Part shown: in pieces, positions 37,147-45,479 of the stretch | How positions within the stretch are numbered: position 1 is the stretch's first letter | Layout of the letters: each line of letters starts with the position of its first letter | From: Marinilabiliaceae bacterium ANBcel2 | GTDB taxonomy: Bacteria > Bacteroidota > Bacteroidia > Bacteroidales > Marinilabiliaceae | Assembly: GCA_029688995.1 (NCBI GenBank) | Contig: JARULA010000002.1 | Coordinates: 1-64,000 of the forward strand | Reading direction: 5' to 3' | Length of the DNA stretch: 64,000 bases | Notes under the pieces: model-generated | The model's input: the letters and a program-made list of their open reading frames with translations, nothing else | Databases searched by the model: none | Told to the model about the DNA's origin: nothing | Program-made: the position numbers and the translations under genes

Positions 37147-37186
37147 AAAAAACGACCATAACTTATATAAGCTATGGTCGTTTTTT
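37147..37186. terminator. Bidirectional terminator between the receptor and fabH
   Basis: The stem AAACGACCATA/TATGGTCGTTT, with an inner TTATATAA segment, is flanked by an A-tract on the left and a T-tract on the right. It can end both convergent transcripts. Confidence 0.85.
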
Positions 37187-37196
37187 ATATATATAA

Positions 37197-38186
37197 TTAA
37201 CTATTGTAGCCCCACTTAACCAGAATTGACCCCCAGGTAAATCCAGCACCAAAAGCAGATAAAATAAGATTATCACCTTTATTAAGCCTATTCTCCCACT
37301 CATATAAGCACATTGGTATAGTCGCAGCTGTGGTGTTTCCATACCTCTCAATATTGATCATTACCTTATTTTTATCAATACCCATACGCTCAGCAGTTGC
37401 ATCTATAATTCGCATATTTGCCTGATGAGGTACCAACCAATCAAGCTCATCGGGAGAAATATTATGTTTTTTCATCATCTCAACAGAAACATCCGCCATA
37501 CTAGATACAGCATATTTAAAAACATGGCGACCATCCTGAAAAATAAAATGCTCCTTATTTTTAACAGTGTCTATACTTGGAGGTGCAACAGAACCACCCG
37601 CCTCCATCTTAAGGTAACGCCTGCCAAATCCGTCACTCCTTAAAATGGAGTCTATAACTCCCACACTATCATCTTTTGATGGTTCAAGTAGAACAGCCGC
37701 GGCAGCATCTCCAAAAAGAACACATGTTGTTCTATCACTATAATCGGTTATACTACTCATTTTATCAGCCCCAATAACCAAAGCTTTCTTCTTTGATCCC
37801 GCCTCAATAAATTTGGATGCTGTGTCTAAAGCATATAAAAAACCAGAACATCCGGCATTAAGATCAAAACTGTGAGCATTACGAATATCAGCCTTATCAG
37901 AAACAATATTTGCCATTGCCGGAAAGATATGATCGGGAGTAACTGTAGCACAAATAACAAGATCTATCTCATCAGGAGATGTCTCCGACTTTCTAAATAT
38001 CTCTTCAACGGCTTTAACCGCCATTTCAGAAGTCCCCTGTCTTTCACCCTTAAGAATATGTCTCTCTTTAATTCCGACTCGCGTCATTATCCATTCATCG
38101 GAGGTATCCACCATTTTACTTAACTCCTTATTATCGAGAATATAATCAGGAGCATATCCTCCAACAGCAGTAATTACAGCTTTCAT
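37197..38186 (-). CDS. fabH: 3-oxoacyl-ACP synthase III
   Basis: FabH condenses acetyl-CoA or a branched acyl-CoA with malonyl-ACP to start fatty acid synthesis. The catalytic triad is visible as Cys113 (NAGCSGF), His254 (VPHQAN) and Asn284 (RYGNTT). DTSDEWIMTRVGIKERH near residues 27-43 is the family signature. The length of 329 aa is normal. rpmF lies upstream on the same strand, but a terminator sits between them, and plsX, often found in this cluster, is missing. Confidence 0.97.
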   Translation of the reverse strand: MKAVITAVGGYAPDYILDNKELSKMVDTSDEWIMTRVGIKERHILKGERQGTSEMAVKAVEEIFRKSETSPDEIDLVICATVTPDHIFPAMANIVSDKADIRNAHSFDLNAGCSGFLYALDTASKFIEAGSKKKALVIGADKMSSITDYSDRTTCVLFGDAAAAVLLEPSKDDSVGVIDSILRSDGFGRRYLKMEAGGSVAPPSIDTVKNKEHFIFQDGRHVFKYAVSSMADVSVEMMKKHNISPDELDWLVPHQANMRIIDATAERMGIDKNKVMINIERYGNTTAATIPMCLYEWENRLNKGDNLILSAFGAGFTWGSILVKWGYNS

Positions 38187-38252
38187 TTGAAAATAATTTG
38201 TTTAAAATAATTGATAAAACTATCTCTTTATAACGCCAGTCTGTAACAAAGA

Positions 38253-38284
38253 TAAAAAAAATGCCCCTAATAATTATTAGAGGC
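38253..38284 (-). terminator. Terminator between rpmF and fabH
   Basis: On the minus strand GCCTCTAAT/ATTAGGGGC forms a 9-bp stem (one G-U pair) with a 4-nt loop, followed by CA and eight T residues. It lies 70 nt after rpmF and should end the DUF177-rpmF transcript, so fabH would need its own promoter in the remaining 66 bp. Confidence 0.78.
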
Positions 38285-38353
38285 AATAGTTCCTTTTAAT
38301 AAGTCAGTTTAAAAATGACTTATACGCAATATGATAAATGCTAACATTAAAGC

Positions 38354-38539
38354 TTAAGCTGTTACTTCTTTCTCTACAGCCAGTTTGCCTCTATAAAACC
38401 CACACTCATCACAAACTCTGTGAAGCTTTATAGCAGATCCACAATTTGAACATACTCCTAATGAAGGAGGTGTAGCTTTATAATGCGTTCTTCTCTTATC
38501 CCTGCGGGTTTTCGATGTTTTTCTTTTAGGATGTGCCAT
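38354..38539 (-). CDS. rpmF: 50S ribosomal protein L32
   Basis: L32 is a small zinc-ribbon protein of the large subunit. AHPKRKTSKTRRDKRRTH opens the chain. CSNCG and CDECG supply four Cys ligands, so this is the zinc-binding form. The length of 61 aa is exact. It is 12 nt after the DUF177 gene, a conserved pair in most bacteria. Confidence 0.97.
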   Translation of the reverse strand: MAHPKRKTSKTRRDKRRTHYKATPPSLGVCSNCGSAIKLHRVCDECGFYRGKLAVEKEVTA

Positions 38540-38551
38540 TTTTCAACCTCT

Positions 38552-39106
38552 TTACTTGTTATTATCTATTAATTTTTTCAACTCCTCCCAACGAGGATCA
38601 ATATTACTTTCTTGATTCTCTTCAGACTCTCCCTGTTGAACCAGATAGTCTGAAAGCGTATTAATCATTTCAGCATCACAAGTTGATTCCCCGTCAGCAT
38701 CTTCGGGATGCAAATGACGAATCGGCAGTGATGTTATAATAATATCATAAAATATTTTTGCCACATTTACCTCATGCGCCTCATGAGGTAAAACCAAAAT
38801 TTCATCTGTCAAATCCTCAGGCTCATCAGAAAACTTTACAAAAGTTTGAGCCTTTTCATCAATCGGTACATTTACCTTTTCAAGACATTTATCACAAACA
38901 GACTCAATATAGCCCGAAAAATGGTAATTAAATGTTAGCAAATCAGACTTTTTTTCCAGACTAACATGCATTTTAATATCACATTTTTCATATAGAGCTT
39001 TCTCAAAGAGAGATAGAAAATCATCTCCAAGAACATAATCAAAAGAGTGAATGCCATCCTTAAGGCCTTTAAACTCAATATTATATTCGCTCAATTTATC
39101 CACCAT
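38552..39106 (-). CDS. DUF177 (YceD-family) protein
   Basis: The 184-aa protein belongs to the YceD/DUF177 family, linked to 23S rRNA processing and ribosome assembly in plants and E. coli. VCDKCLEKVNVPI near residues 71-83 is the conserved Cys pair region. It is followed by the acidic strand that includes 'FVKFSDEP', and by the helix with IDPRWEELKKL at the C-terminus. It precedes rpmF, the near-universal arrangement. Confidence 0.9.
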   Translation of the reverse strand: MVDKLSEYNIEFKGLKDGIHSFDYVLGDDFLSLFEKALYEKCDIKMHVSLEKKSDLLTFNYHFSGYIESVCDKCLEKVNVPIDEKAQTFVKFSDEPEDLTDEILVLPHEAHEVNVAKIFYDIIITSLPIRHLHPEDADGESTCDAEMINTLSDYLVQQGESEENQESNIDPRWEELKKLIDNNK

Positions 39107-39128
39107 ATCCTCCTCTCTAAAAACTTTG

Positions 39129-39136
39129 CAAAGTTA
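39129..39136 (-). promoter_or_regulatory. -7 element of the DUF177-rpmF transcript
   Basis: The minus strand reads TAACTTTG, matching TAnnTTTG, 22 nt before the DUF177 start codon. A TTG lies 17 nt further upstream, slightly short of the usual spacing. Confidence 0.55.
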
Positions 39137-39209
39137 TAAAAATAAATGATTATCAAAAACAAATAACAGCTATTATCTCTAAAATGCAATTTGCAAAAAT
39201 AGAGATCAT

Positions 39210-40376
39210 TTAATCGTTATACAAATTTAAAGGTATTGTAATACGAAAGATTGTCCCTTTTTCAGGTGCAGTGTAAGCAATATCTATCTTTCCTTTATGA
39301 TATTTCTCCACAATTCTTTTAGCAAGCGGAAGTCCGAGCCCCCAACCCCTCTGTTTAGTAGAAAACCCGGGTTTAAAAACTGTGTTTTGAACATTACGGC
39401 TCATACCTTTACCCGAATCAGAAATAAAAATAGATAACTTGTCGCTCTGTTGTTCTAATTTAATAGTTATCGTCCCCTCTCCTTCTATAGCATCTATAGC
39501 ATTTTTACATAAATTCTCGATAACCCACTCAAAAAGAGGTTTGCTAATTCCTGCAAAACACTCCTCAACTCCATTTTTCTCAAACAGAAAAGTGACTTTT
39601 GCTGAACTTCTTTTTTGAAGATATCGCATCATCCCCTCTATAACCTCAACAACATCAGCTTTTTTAAGCTCAGGTGCGGAGCCTATTTTTGAAAAACGGG
39701 ATGTTATAGTTTGCAGGCGGGTAATATCAAAACGCATCTCATCTACCAGCTTTTTATCAACGTCTCTCATCTCAAGAACCTCCATCCAACCCAAAAGAGA
39801 GGTTGTAGGAGTTCCCAGCTGATGAGCAGTCTCTCTTGCCATCCCAACCCAAACCTGATCCTGTTCCCATCTACGTGATACACTAAAAGCTATATAAGCA
39901 AAAGAGACAAAAACAAAAACTACAAAAAGTTGAATATAAGGAAACCACTGCAACCTTTGCAAAAGAGTAGATTCATAATAGTAGATATACTGATTTGAAC
40001 TGTCGGGCAGATTAATTATAATTGGCTCCTTATATTGCTCCATTATCTCTAACTGCTGATGCAAAGCCGAAAGAGAATCTTTTTGTGAGATCTCTATATT
40101 ACGGTGAAACAGTATGTTATTATCTTCATCGGCAACAATAACAGGAACTGTTGTGTTATTTCTTAAAATCTCAAGAATTAAATCTAATGAGTCATCAACC
40201 GGAGTCTCTACAGCAAGCTGCCGATTAGCCTCGGCCCATATTTCCATCTTTTTCTGCTCCTCTACTTTTAACTCATCAACCAAGCGGTTGGTATATAACA
40301 GAGTAAAAAGACCAATAAGAAGAGCACCAAGAATAATAAAAAATTTCCACCACTTTTTTCGTTTATAGAGCTCCAT
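39210..40376 (-). CDS. Membrane sensor histidine kinase
   Basis: The 388-aa protein has two membrane helices (about residues 12-30 and 144-165) around a periplasmic loop of about 110 residues, then a short linker, the dimerisation domain with GMARETAHQLGTPTT (phospho-acceptor His185) and a HATPase_c domain with NLCKNAIDAIEG, FISDSGKGM and GWGLGLPLAKRI. The His motif AHQLGTP is the variant common in Bacteroidota kinases. No response regulator gene is adjacent. It lies 28 nt after rsgA on the same strand, so the two are probably co-transcribed, perhaps without functional link. Confidence 0.9.
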   Translation of the reverse strand: MELYKRKKWWKFFIILGALLIGLFTLLYTNRLVDELKVEEQKKMEIWAEANRQLAVETPVDDSLDLILEILRNNTTVPVIVADEDNNILFHRNIEISQKDSLSALHQQLEIMEQYKEPIIINLPDSSNQYIYYYESTLLQRLQWFPYIQLFVVFVFVSFAYIAFSVSRRWEQDQVWVGMARETAHQLGTPTTSLLGWMEVLEMRDVDKKLVDEMRFDITRLQTITSRFSKIGSAPELKKADVVEVIEGMMRYLQKRSSAKVTFLFEKNGVEECFAGISKPLFEWVIENLCKNAIDAIEGEGTITIKLEQQSDKLSIFISDSGKGMSRNVQNTVFKPGFSTKQRGWGLGLPLAKRIVEKYHKGKIDIAYTAPEKGTIFRITIPLNLYND

Positions 40377-40404
40377 GTAAATTATGCAAATTAGGTATAA
40401 TCAT

Positions 40405-41331
40405 TTAACGATACTTCTCATCTTTATTTAGAAAAATATTGATATAGCTGTTATATCGAGACTCTGCGATATATCCCTCTTTTACAGCCTCTTTTACGGC
40501 ACAATGAGGCTCGTGAATATGTGTGCAGTTATGAAATCTGCATCCCAATGAAGCTTTAAAAATCTCACGAAAGTAGTAGTTAAGCTCCTCCTTCTCAATC
40601 ATCGCCAAACCGAACCCCCGAATACCCGGGGTGTCAATAACGTAACCTCCAAAAGAAAAAGGATGCATCTCTGCAAATGTGGTGGTGTGCTTACCTGTTT
40701 GGTGAGCTGAAGATATCTCTCTGGTTTTAAGATTCAACTCCGGTTCTAACCGATTAATTAAAGTGCTTTTACCTACTCCCGAATGCCCTGCTATTAATGA
40801 GACTCTCTCTTTAAAAAGAGCCATAACCTGATCAAAATTTTGATCTGTTTTTGCAGACAACTGCATAACAGGATACTCTATGCTTTGATAAATACTCTTA
40901 AGTTCTTCAACTCTTTTTATATGGGCCTTATCATACCTGTCAATTTTATTGAATATAATTACAACAGGAATATCAAAGGCCTCTGCAGAGGCCAAAAACC
41001 TATCAATAAAAACAGTTGTAGTAACAGGATAATTTACTGTAACAAGCAGTACGGCCTGATCAATATTTGCAGCAAGAATATGTGTCTGTTTCGATAAGTT
41101 GGTAGATTTACGAATTATATAGTTTTTTCTTTCACAAACAGAGCTGATAACACCTGTACTACTGTGATTATCAACTTCAAATTCAACATTATCACCCACT
41201 GCAACAGGATTTGTGCTTTTTAATTTATCAAGACGTAACTTCCCTTTTATTGAGCAGTGATAAAGCTCCCCGGCAACAGTTCGTACATGATACCAGCTTC
41301 CTGTAGATTTTATAACAACACCTTTTTCCAA
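40405..41331 (-). CDS. rsgA: Ribosome small-subunit-dependent GTPase A
   Basis: RsgA is a circularly permuted GTPase that checks 30S maturation. An N-terminal OB fold precedes the G domain, in which G4 (IFNKIDR, about residue 127) comes before G1 (GHSGVGKST, about 182) and G3 (DTPGIRG, about 228). The C-terminal zinc knuckle has C-x4-C-x5-H-x-C spacing (CRFHNC then HEPHC). The reading frame has no ATG near its 5' end, so I start at TTG 41331, giving MEKGVVIKSTGSWYHV, which aligns with the usual N-terminus. The promoter ends only 13 nt upstream. Confidence 0.95.
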   Translation of the reverse strand: MEKGVVIKSTGSWYHVRTVAGELYHCSIKGKLRLDKLKSTNPVAVGDNVEFEVDNHSSTGVISSVCERKNYIIRKSTNLSKQTHILAANIDQAVLLVTVNYPVTTTVFIDRFLASAEAFDIPVVIIFNKIDRYDKAHIKRVEELKSIYQSIEYPVMQLSAKTDQNFDQVMALFKERVSLIAGHSGVGKSTLINRLEPELNLKTREISSAHQTGKHTTTFAEMHPFSFGGYVIDTPGIRGFGLAMIEKEELNYYFREIFKASLGCRFHNCTHIHEPHCAVKEAVKEGYIAESRYNSYINIFLNKDEKYR

Positions 41332-41344
41332 AACAGTTTTTTAT

Positions 41345-41374
41345 CAAAAATAAATAATAAATATTTTAAATCAA
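41345..41374 (-). promoter_or_regulatory. Promoter of rsgA
   Basis: On the minus strand TTG (41374-41372), a 19-nt spacer and TATTTTTG (41352-41345) match the consensus fully. The expected transcript start is only 5-9 nt before the TTG start codon, so the message would be almost leaderless. Confidence 0.65.
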
Positions 41375-41487
41375 CAATAGCCTATAATAAATAAATAGAC
41401 ATTAATCAATTGAATTGCGACAGTAATCAAAATTAAAACAAAAGTTAATAAAATCACTCCTATATTAGCATTAATATTTATTTAAAT

Positions 41488-43491
41488 ATGAGTAACCTAA
41501 AGAGACCAAAACCCAAAGAGGCTGAGCTGTTAAAAGAGATAGCACTTCTTAAAAGCGAACTTAAAAAGGAGCGAACGAAGGCATCTAAAACTAAAACTTT
41601 TTTAGATGAAATAATTATATCGGCTCCTGTTGGAGTTGTTATACTAAAAAATGGAATAGTAGAGTATATAAACAACCATTTTAGCAAGGTGTTAGGGTTT
41701 AGCACTGAGGAGATAAAAGGAGAAAAATTTTCAAATTACTGCGTATACGACAAGGAAAACTCCCGAATCGACAAGTTTTTATCAACTTTAGATAAGAGCA
41801 GCTATGATGACACAAATATCTGTTTGAGTTCCAAAAATGGGGCCAATGTGCATATGCATATTACAGCAGCAAAAACAGAGAACGAAAAAGAGTATGACTA
41901 CTATCTACTTATCGCTCGTGATTTAACAAGAATTAAACGAATTGAAAAGTATTTAATTGAAAGTGAAGAAAGAAACAGAAAAGTAATTGAGACAAATATT
42001 GACGGAATTTTTATTATTAGTGATTCGGGCAGACTAATATATGTGAACAAGGCAGGATATGAACTAACCGGTTATGAAAAAAATGAATTAAAAGAAGTGG
42101 GGTTAGAAAAGCTTTTTCCTAAAACAGACGGACTACCTGCTTATTTTAACATAATTAGACGACTGCGTAAAGGAGATGATTACCGAGGTGATAATGTTTT
42201 ACAACACAATATGGGTGATCGCTTACATGTTGAGATATATGGTACATCTATCCATTTAGACGGTAACAGATACTACTACTTTAGCATCCATGACATTACC
42301 AAAAGAAAAATAAATGAGAAAGCTTTAATGTTAAGCGAAAAAAAATTTAGAAGCCTGTCCGAAAATCTCCCCGACTGCATTCTTCGCATAAATGATGAGG
42401 GATTAATAACTTATGGCAACACCATATTTAAAAAACTCTTTTCAATTAAAAATCCTAACTATCTCTATGCTATTGATGAACTCCCTTTGACTCACCCAGG
42501 CTATTTTATAGCAGCCTTTCAAGAGGTGTTAGCTACAAAAAAGATTAAAACCTTTGAAATAGAGCAGGAATATAAAAACAGAGTTATCACCTTAGATATA
42601 TCCTTTTCTCCGGAACTTAATGAAAAAGGAGAGTTTGTTTCGGTTTTAGGAATAGGCAGAGATATATCAAAAAGAAAAAGAATAGAGAAAGAGTTGATTC
42701 TGGAAAAAGAAAAAGCCGAAGCGGCAGATAAATTAAAGTCAGCATTTTTGGCAAATATGAGTCATGAAATTCGCACTCCCTTAAATGCTATAGTAGGCTT
42801 TTCAAATCTATTGGGAAGTCTTGACCCTGATAGCGCAGATAGGGAGCAGTTTGTTTCGGTTATTAACAAAAGTGCAGATAACTTAATGGCTCTTATTAAC
42901 GATATAATTGACATTGCAAAAATTGAGAGTGGTTATATGATTGTTAATAAGAGTCTGGTCAATTTAAATGAAGTGTTAATTTCAGTTTTTAATACCTACA
43001 GTCAAACCATAAATATTAATCACAAAGGAAAAATTGATTTTAAACTTAATATCCCAGCCAAAAATGACAAAGAGTCTCTCTATATATATGCTGATCAAAT
43101 AAGAGTTGTGCAGGTGATAAACAATTTAATGGATAATGCACTAAAATTTACCCACAAAGGCTATATAGAGCTTGGTTACAGACTATACAAGAATAAAGTC
43201 TATATATATGTAAAAGATACAGGAATAGGGATAACAGAACACAAACAGGCATTAATATTTGAAGCATTCCGTCAGGAGGATGAGAGCACGTCTAAAAAAT
43301 ATGGCGGGACCGGACTTGGACTATCAATTTGTAAAAAACTTGTAGAGGCAATGGGTGGTAAAATGGGGCTAAGATCGAAGAAGTGGGAAGGCTCCGAATT
43401 CTATTTCTCGCTTAACAGACATAATGAAGAGATAAAAAATGAGAATAAAGAAGAAAAAAAGTTTACAAAAGTTTACTCTTCTTTCAAATAA
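41488..43491 (+). CDS. Soluble three-PAS sensor histidine kinase
   Basis: The 667-aa protein lacks membrane segments, so it is probably a cytoplasmic sensor. It has an N-terminal coiled coil (about residues 3-35), three PAS domains (about 40-155, 160-275 and 285-400), HisKA with SHEIRTPLNAIVGF (phospho-acceptor His426) and HATPase_c with NLMDNALKFTH, VKDTGIGI and GTGLGLSICKKLVEAMGG. No receiver domain is attached and no response regulator is nearby. What the PAS domains bind (haem, flavin or nothing) cannot be told. It stands alone between divergent rsgA and convergent dxs. Confidence 0.9.
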   Translation: MSNLKRPKPKEAELLKEIALLKSELKKERTKASKTKTFLDEIIISAPVGVVILKNGIVEYINNHFSKVLGFSTEEIKGEKFSNYCVYDKENSRIDKFLSTLDKSSYDDTNICLSSKNGANVHMHITAAKTENEKEYDYYLLIARDLTRIKRIEKYLIESEERNRKVIETNIDGIFIISDSGRLIYVNKAGYELTGYEKNELKEVGLEKLFPKTDGLPAYFNIIRRLRKGDDYRGDNVLQHNMGDRLHVEIYGTSIHLDGNRYYYFSIHDITKRKINEKALMLSEKKFRSLSENLPDCILRINDEGLITYGNTIFKKLFSIKNPNYLYAIDELPLTHPGYFIAAFQEVLATKKIKTFEIEQEYKNRVITLDISFSPELNEKGEFVSVLGIGRDISKRKRIEKELILEKEKAEAADKLKSAFLANMSHEIRTPLNAIVGFSNLLGSLDPDSADREQFVSVINKSADNLMALINDIIDIAKIESGYMIVNKSLVNLNEVLISVFNTYSQTININHKGKIDFKLNIPAKNDKESLYIYADQIRVVQVINNLMDNALKFTHKGYIELGYRLYKNKVYIYVKDTGIGITEHKQALIFEAFRQEDESTSKKYGGTGLGLSICKKLVEAMGGKMGLRSKKWEGSEFYFSLNRHNEEIKNENKEEKKFTKVYSSFK

Positions 43492-43505
43492 AAGTTTTTT
43501 CTCCA

Positions 43506-45419
43506 CTATCCTTTTTTATGATAAAACTTTACCGAAGAGTTAAATATTGTCTCTATATCAAGTCCAACTTCTTTATAAAGCTCGTCCTGACTACCATGCT
43601 CTATATATTTATCGGGAATACCCAAACGAAGAACCCTGCTGTAATAACCCTTCTCTGACATAAACTCAAGAACAGCACTCCCAAATCCACCGACAATAGT
43701 ACCATCTTCAATGGTTATAACTGAATCAAACTTTGAAAATACATTGTGCAGCAACTCCTCATCCAGTGGTTTTACAAATCTCATATCGTAATGAGCCGCA
43801 AAAATTCCCTCCTCTTTAAGTCTTTCACATACAGAGTCAACCTTAAGCCCAATTTGACCAATTGAAAGAAATGCAATATCATCACCTTGCCTAAGCTCTC
43901 TTCCCCTTCCCTTCTCAATCTTTGAAAAAGGTTGCTGCCAGTCAATATGAGTTCCTCGTCCTCTGGGATAACGAATGGAATATGGGCCGGCACCGGGCAG
44001 TTGAGCAGAGTACATTAAATTTCGAAGTTCAATTTCATCCATTGGTGCAGTAACTGTAAGGCCAGGAATTGTACGCATATAAGCAATATCATAAACTCCA
44101 TGATGAGTGGCGCCATCACCTCCAACTAATCCTCCCCGGTCAAGACAAAATACCACATTTAAGTTTTGAAGTGCTACATCATGTATTACCTGATCATAAG
44201 ATCTCTGCATAAAAGAGGAGTAAATATTACAAAAGGGCAACATCCCAGACATTGCCAGTCCGGCTGAAAATGTCACAGCATGCTGTTCAGCAATTCCAAC
44301 ATCAAAAGCCCTCTCGGGCATCTCTTTCATCATAATATTAAGACTGCATCCGGTAGGCATGGCAGGAGTAATACCAACGATTTTATCATTCTCTTTTGCC
44401 AACTCCACAATAGTATTACCAAATACATCCTGAAACTTAAGGGGTTCGGGATTCTCCAACAGCTGTTTCTCAATTTTACCTGTAGTCTTATCAAATTTAC
44501 CTGAGGGAGCATGCCAGGTTGTCTGATCCTGTTCGGCCTGTTTAAAGCCTTTTCCCTTTTTGGTTATTACATGAAGTACCTTTGGACCCTTTATCTCTTT
44601 AAGATCAGACAAAACAGAGGTCAAATGGTGAATGTCATGTCCATCAACCGGACCAAAATATCTGATATTCATCCCCTCAAATATGTTGGTCTGTCTTGTT
44701 AAAAGTGTTTTAATACTGTTGTTGATTTTAACAAGCATTTCACGTGAACGCGGACCGGCAATTTTGAGTTTGCCAAGAGTTTTAATTGCTTCACGCCTAA
44801 GTTTATTATAAGTTTTACTGGTAGCTATATCAACAAGATAATCGCTCATTCCGCCAACATTGGGATCAATAGCCATATTATTATCATTGAGAATAATAAG
44901 TATGTTAGCCTGAGATGCGGCAACATTATTGAGTGCCTCAAAAGCCATTCCCGCTGTTAAAGCGCCATCACCAATAACAGCAACAACATTCCGCTCCTTC
45001 TCGTTTCGCATTTTATAAGAGGTAGCCATTCCCAAAGCCGCAGAGATTGAAGTAGAAGAGTGTCCAACACCAAAAGCATCATATTCACTCTCAAATATAT
45101 TGGGAAAACCGCTTATTCCTTTATATTTTCGATTAGTATAGAAAAGATCTTTACGGCCTGTCAAAATTTTATGACCGTAGGCTTGATGCCCAACATCCCA
45201 TATCAACTTATCATAAGGAGTATTAAAAACATAATGTATAGCAACAGTTAACTCAACAACCCCCAAACTAGCACCAAAATGAGCTGGGTTACAAGAGACC
45301 GCATCAATTATAAATTCCCTTAATTCATTACAGAGCACTTTAAGCTCATCATTACTATAGTGACGTAAATCTGAAGGATAATTAACTTTATTCAAAAGGG
45401 AGTTTCCGGCCTCTTCCAT
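43506..45419 (-). CDS. dxs: 1-deoxy-D-xylulose-5-phosphate synthase
   Basis: Dxs makes DXP from pyruvate and glyceraldehyde-3-phosphate, the first step of the MEP route to isoprenoids and a source of thiamine and pyridoxal precursors. IWDVGHQAYGHKILTGR near residues 78-94, GDGALTAGMAFEALNN near 151-166 with the thiamine-pyrophosphate motif, and DRGGLVGGDGATHHG near 425-439 are all diagnostic. The length of 637 aa is normal. It is monocistronic, with a strong promoter, and divergent from the radical SAM gene. Confidence 0.97.
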   Translation of the reverse strand: MEEAGNSLLNKVNYPSDLRHYSNDELKVLCNELREFIIDAVSCNPAHFGASLGVVELTVAIHYVFNTPYDKLIWDVGHQAYGHKILTGRKDLFYTNRKYKGISGFPNIFESEYDAFGVGHSSTSISAALGMATSYKMRNEKERNVVAVIGDGALTAGMAFEALNNVAASQANILIILNDNNMAIDPNVGGMSDYLVDIATSKTYNKLRREAIKTLGKLKIAGPRSREMLVKINNSIKTLLTRQTNIFEGMNIRYFGPVDGHDIHHLTSVLSDLKEIKGPKVLHVITKKGKGFKQAEQDQTTWHAPSGKFDKTTGKIEKQLLENPEPLKFQDVFGNTIVELAKENDKIVGITPAMPTGCSLNIMMKEMPERAFDVGIAEQHAVTFSAGLAMSGMLPFCNIYSSFMQRSYDQVIHDVALQNLNVVFCLDRGGLVGGDGATHHGVYDIAYMRTIPGLTVTAPMDEIELRNLMYSAQLPGAGPYSIRYPRGRGTHIDWQQPFSKIEKGRGRELRQGDDIAFLSIGQIGLKVDSVCERLKEEGIFAAHYDMRFVKPLDEELLHNVFSKFDSVITIEDGTIVGGFGSAVLEFMSEKGYYSRVLRLGIPDKYIEHGSQDELYKEVGLDIETIFNSSVKFYHKKG

Positions 45420-45447
45420 TCCTTTTTTTATCTTTGAGTGAGTAATA

Positions 45448-45479
45448 CAAATATAAAAATATTCTTATGTGGTTATCAA
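45448..45479 (-). promoter_or_regulatory. Promoter of dxs
   Basis: The minus strand has TTG (45479-45477), a 21-nt spacer and TATATTTG (45455-45448), a full consensus match. It overlaps the start of the divergent radical SAM gene (45467), so binding of polymerase here would affect that gene's translation start region. Confidence 0.65.
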
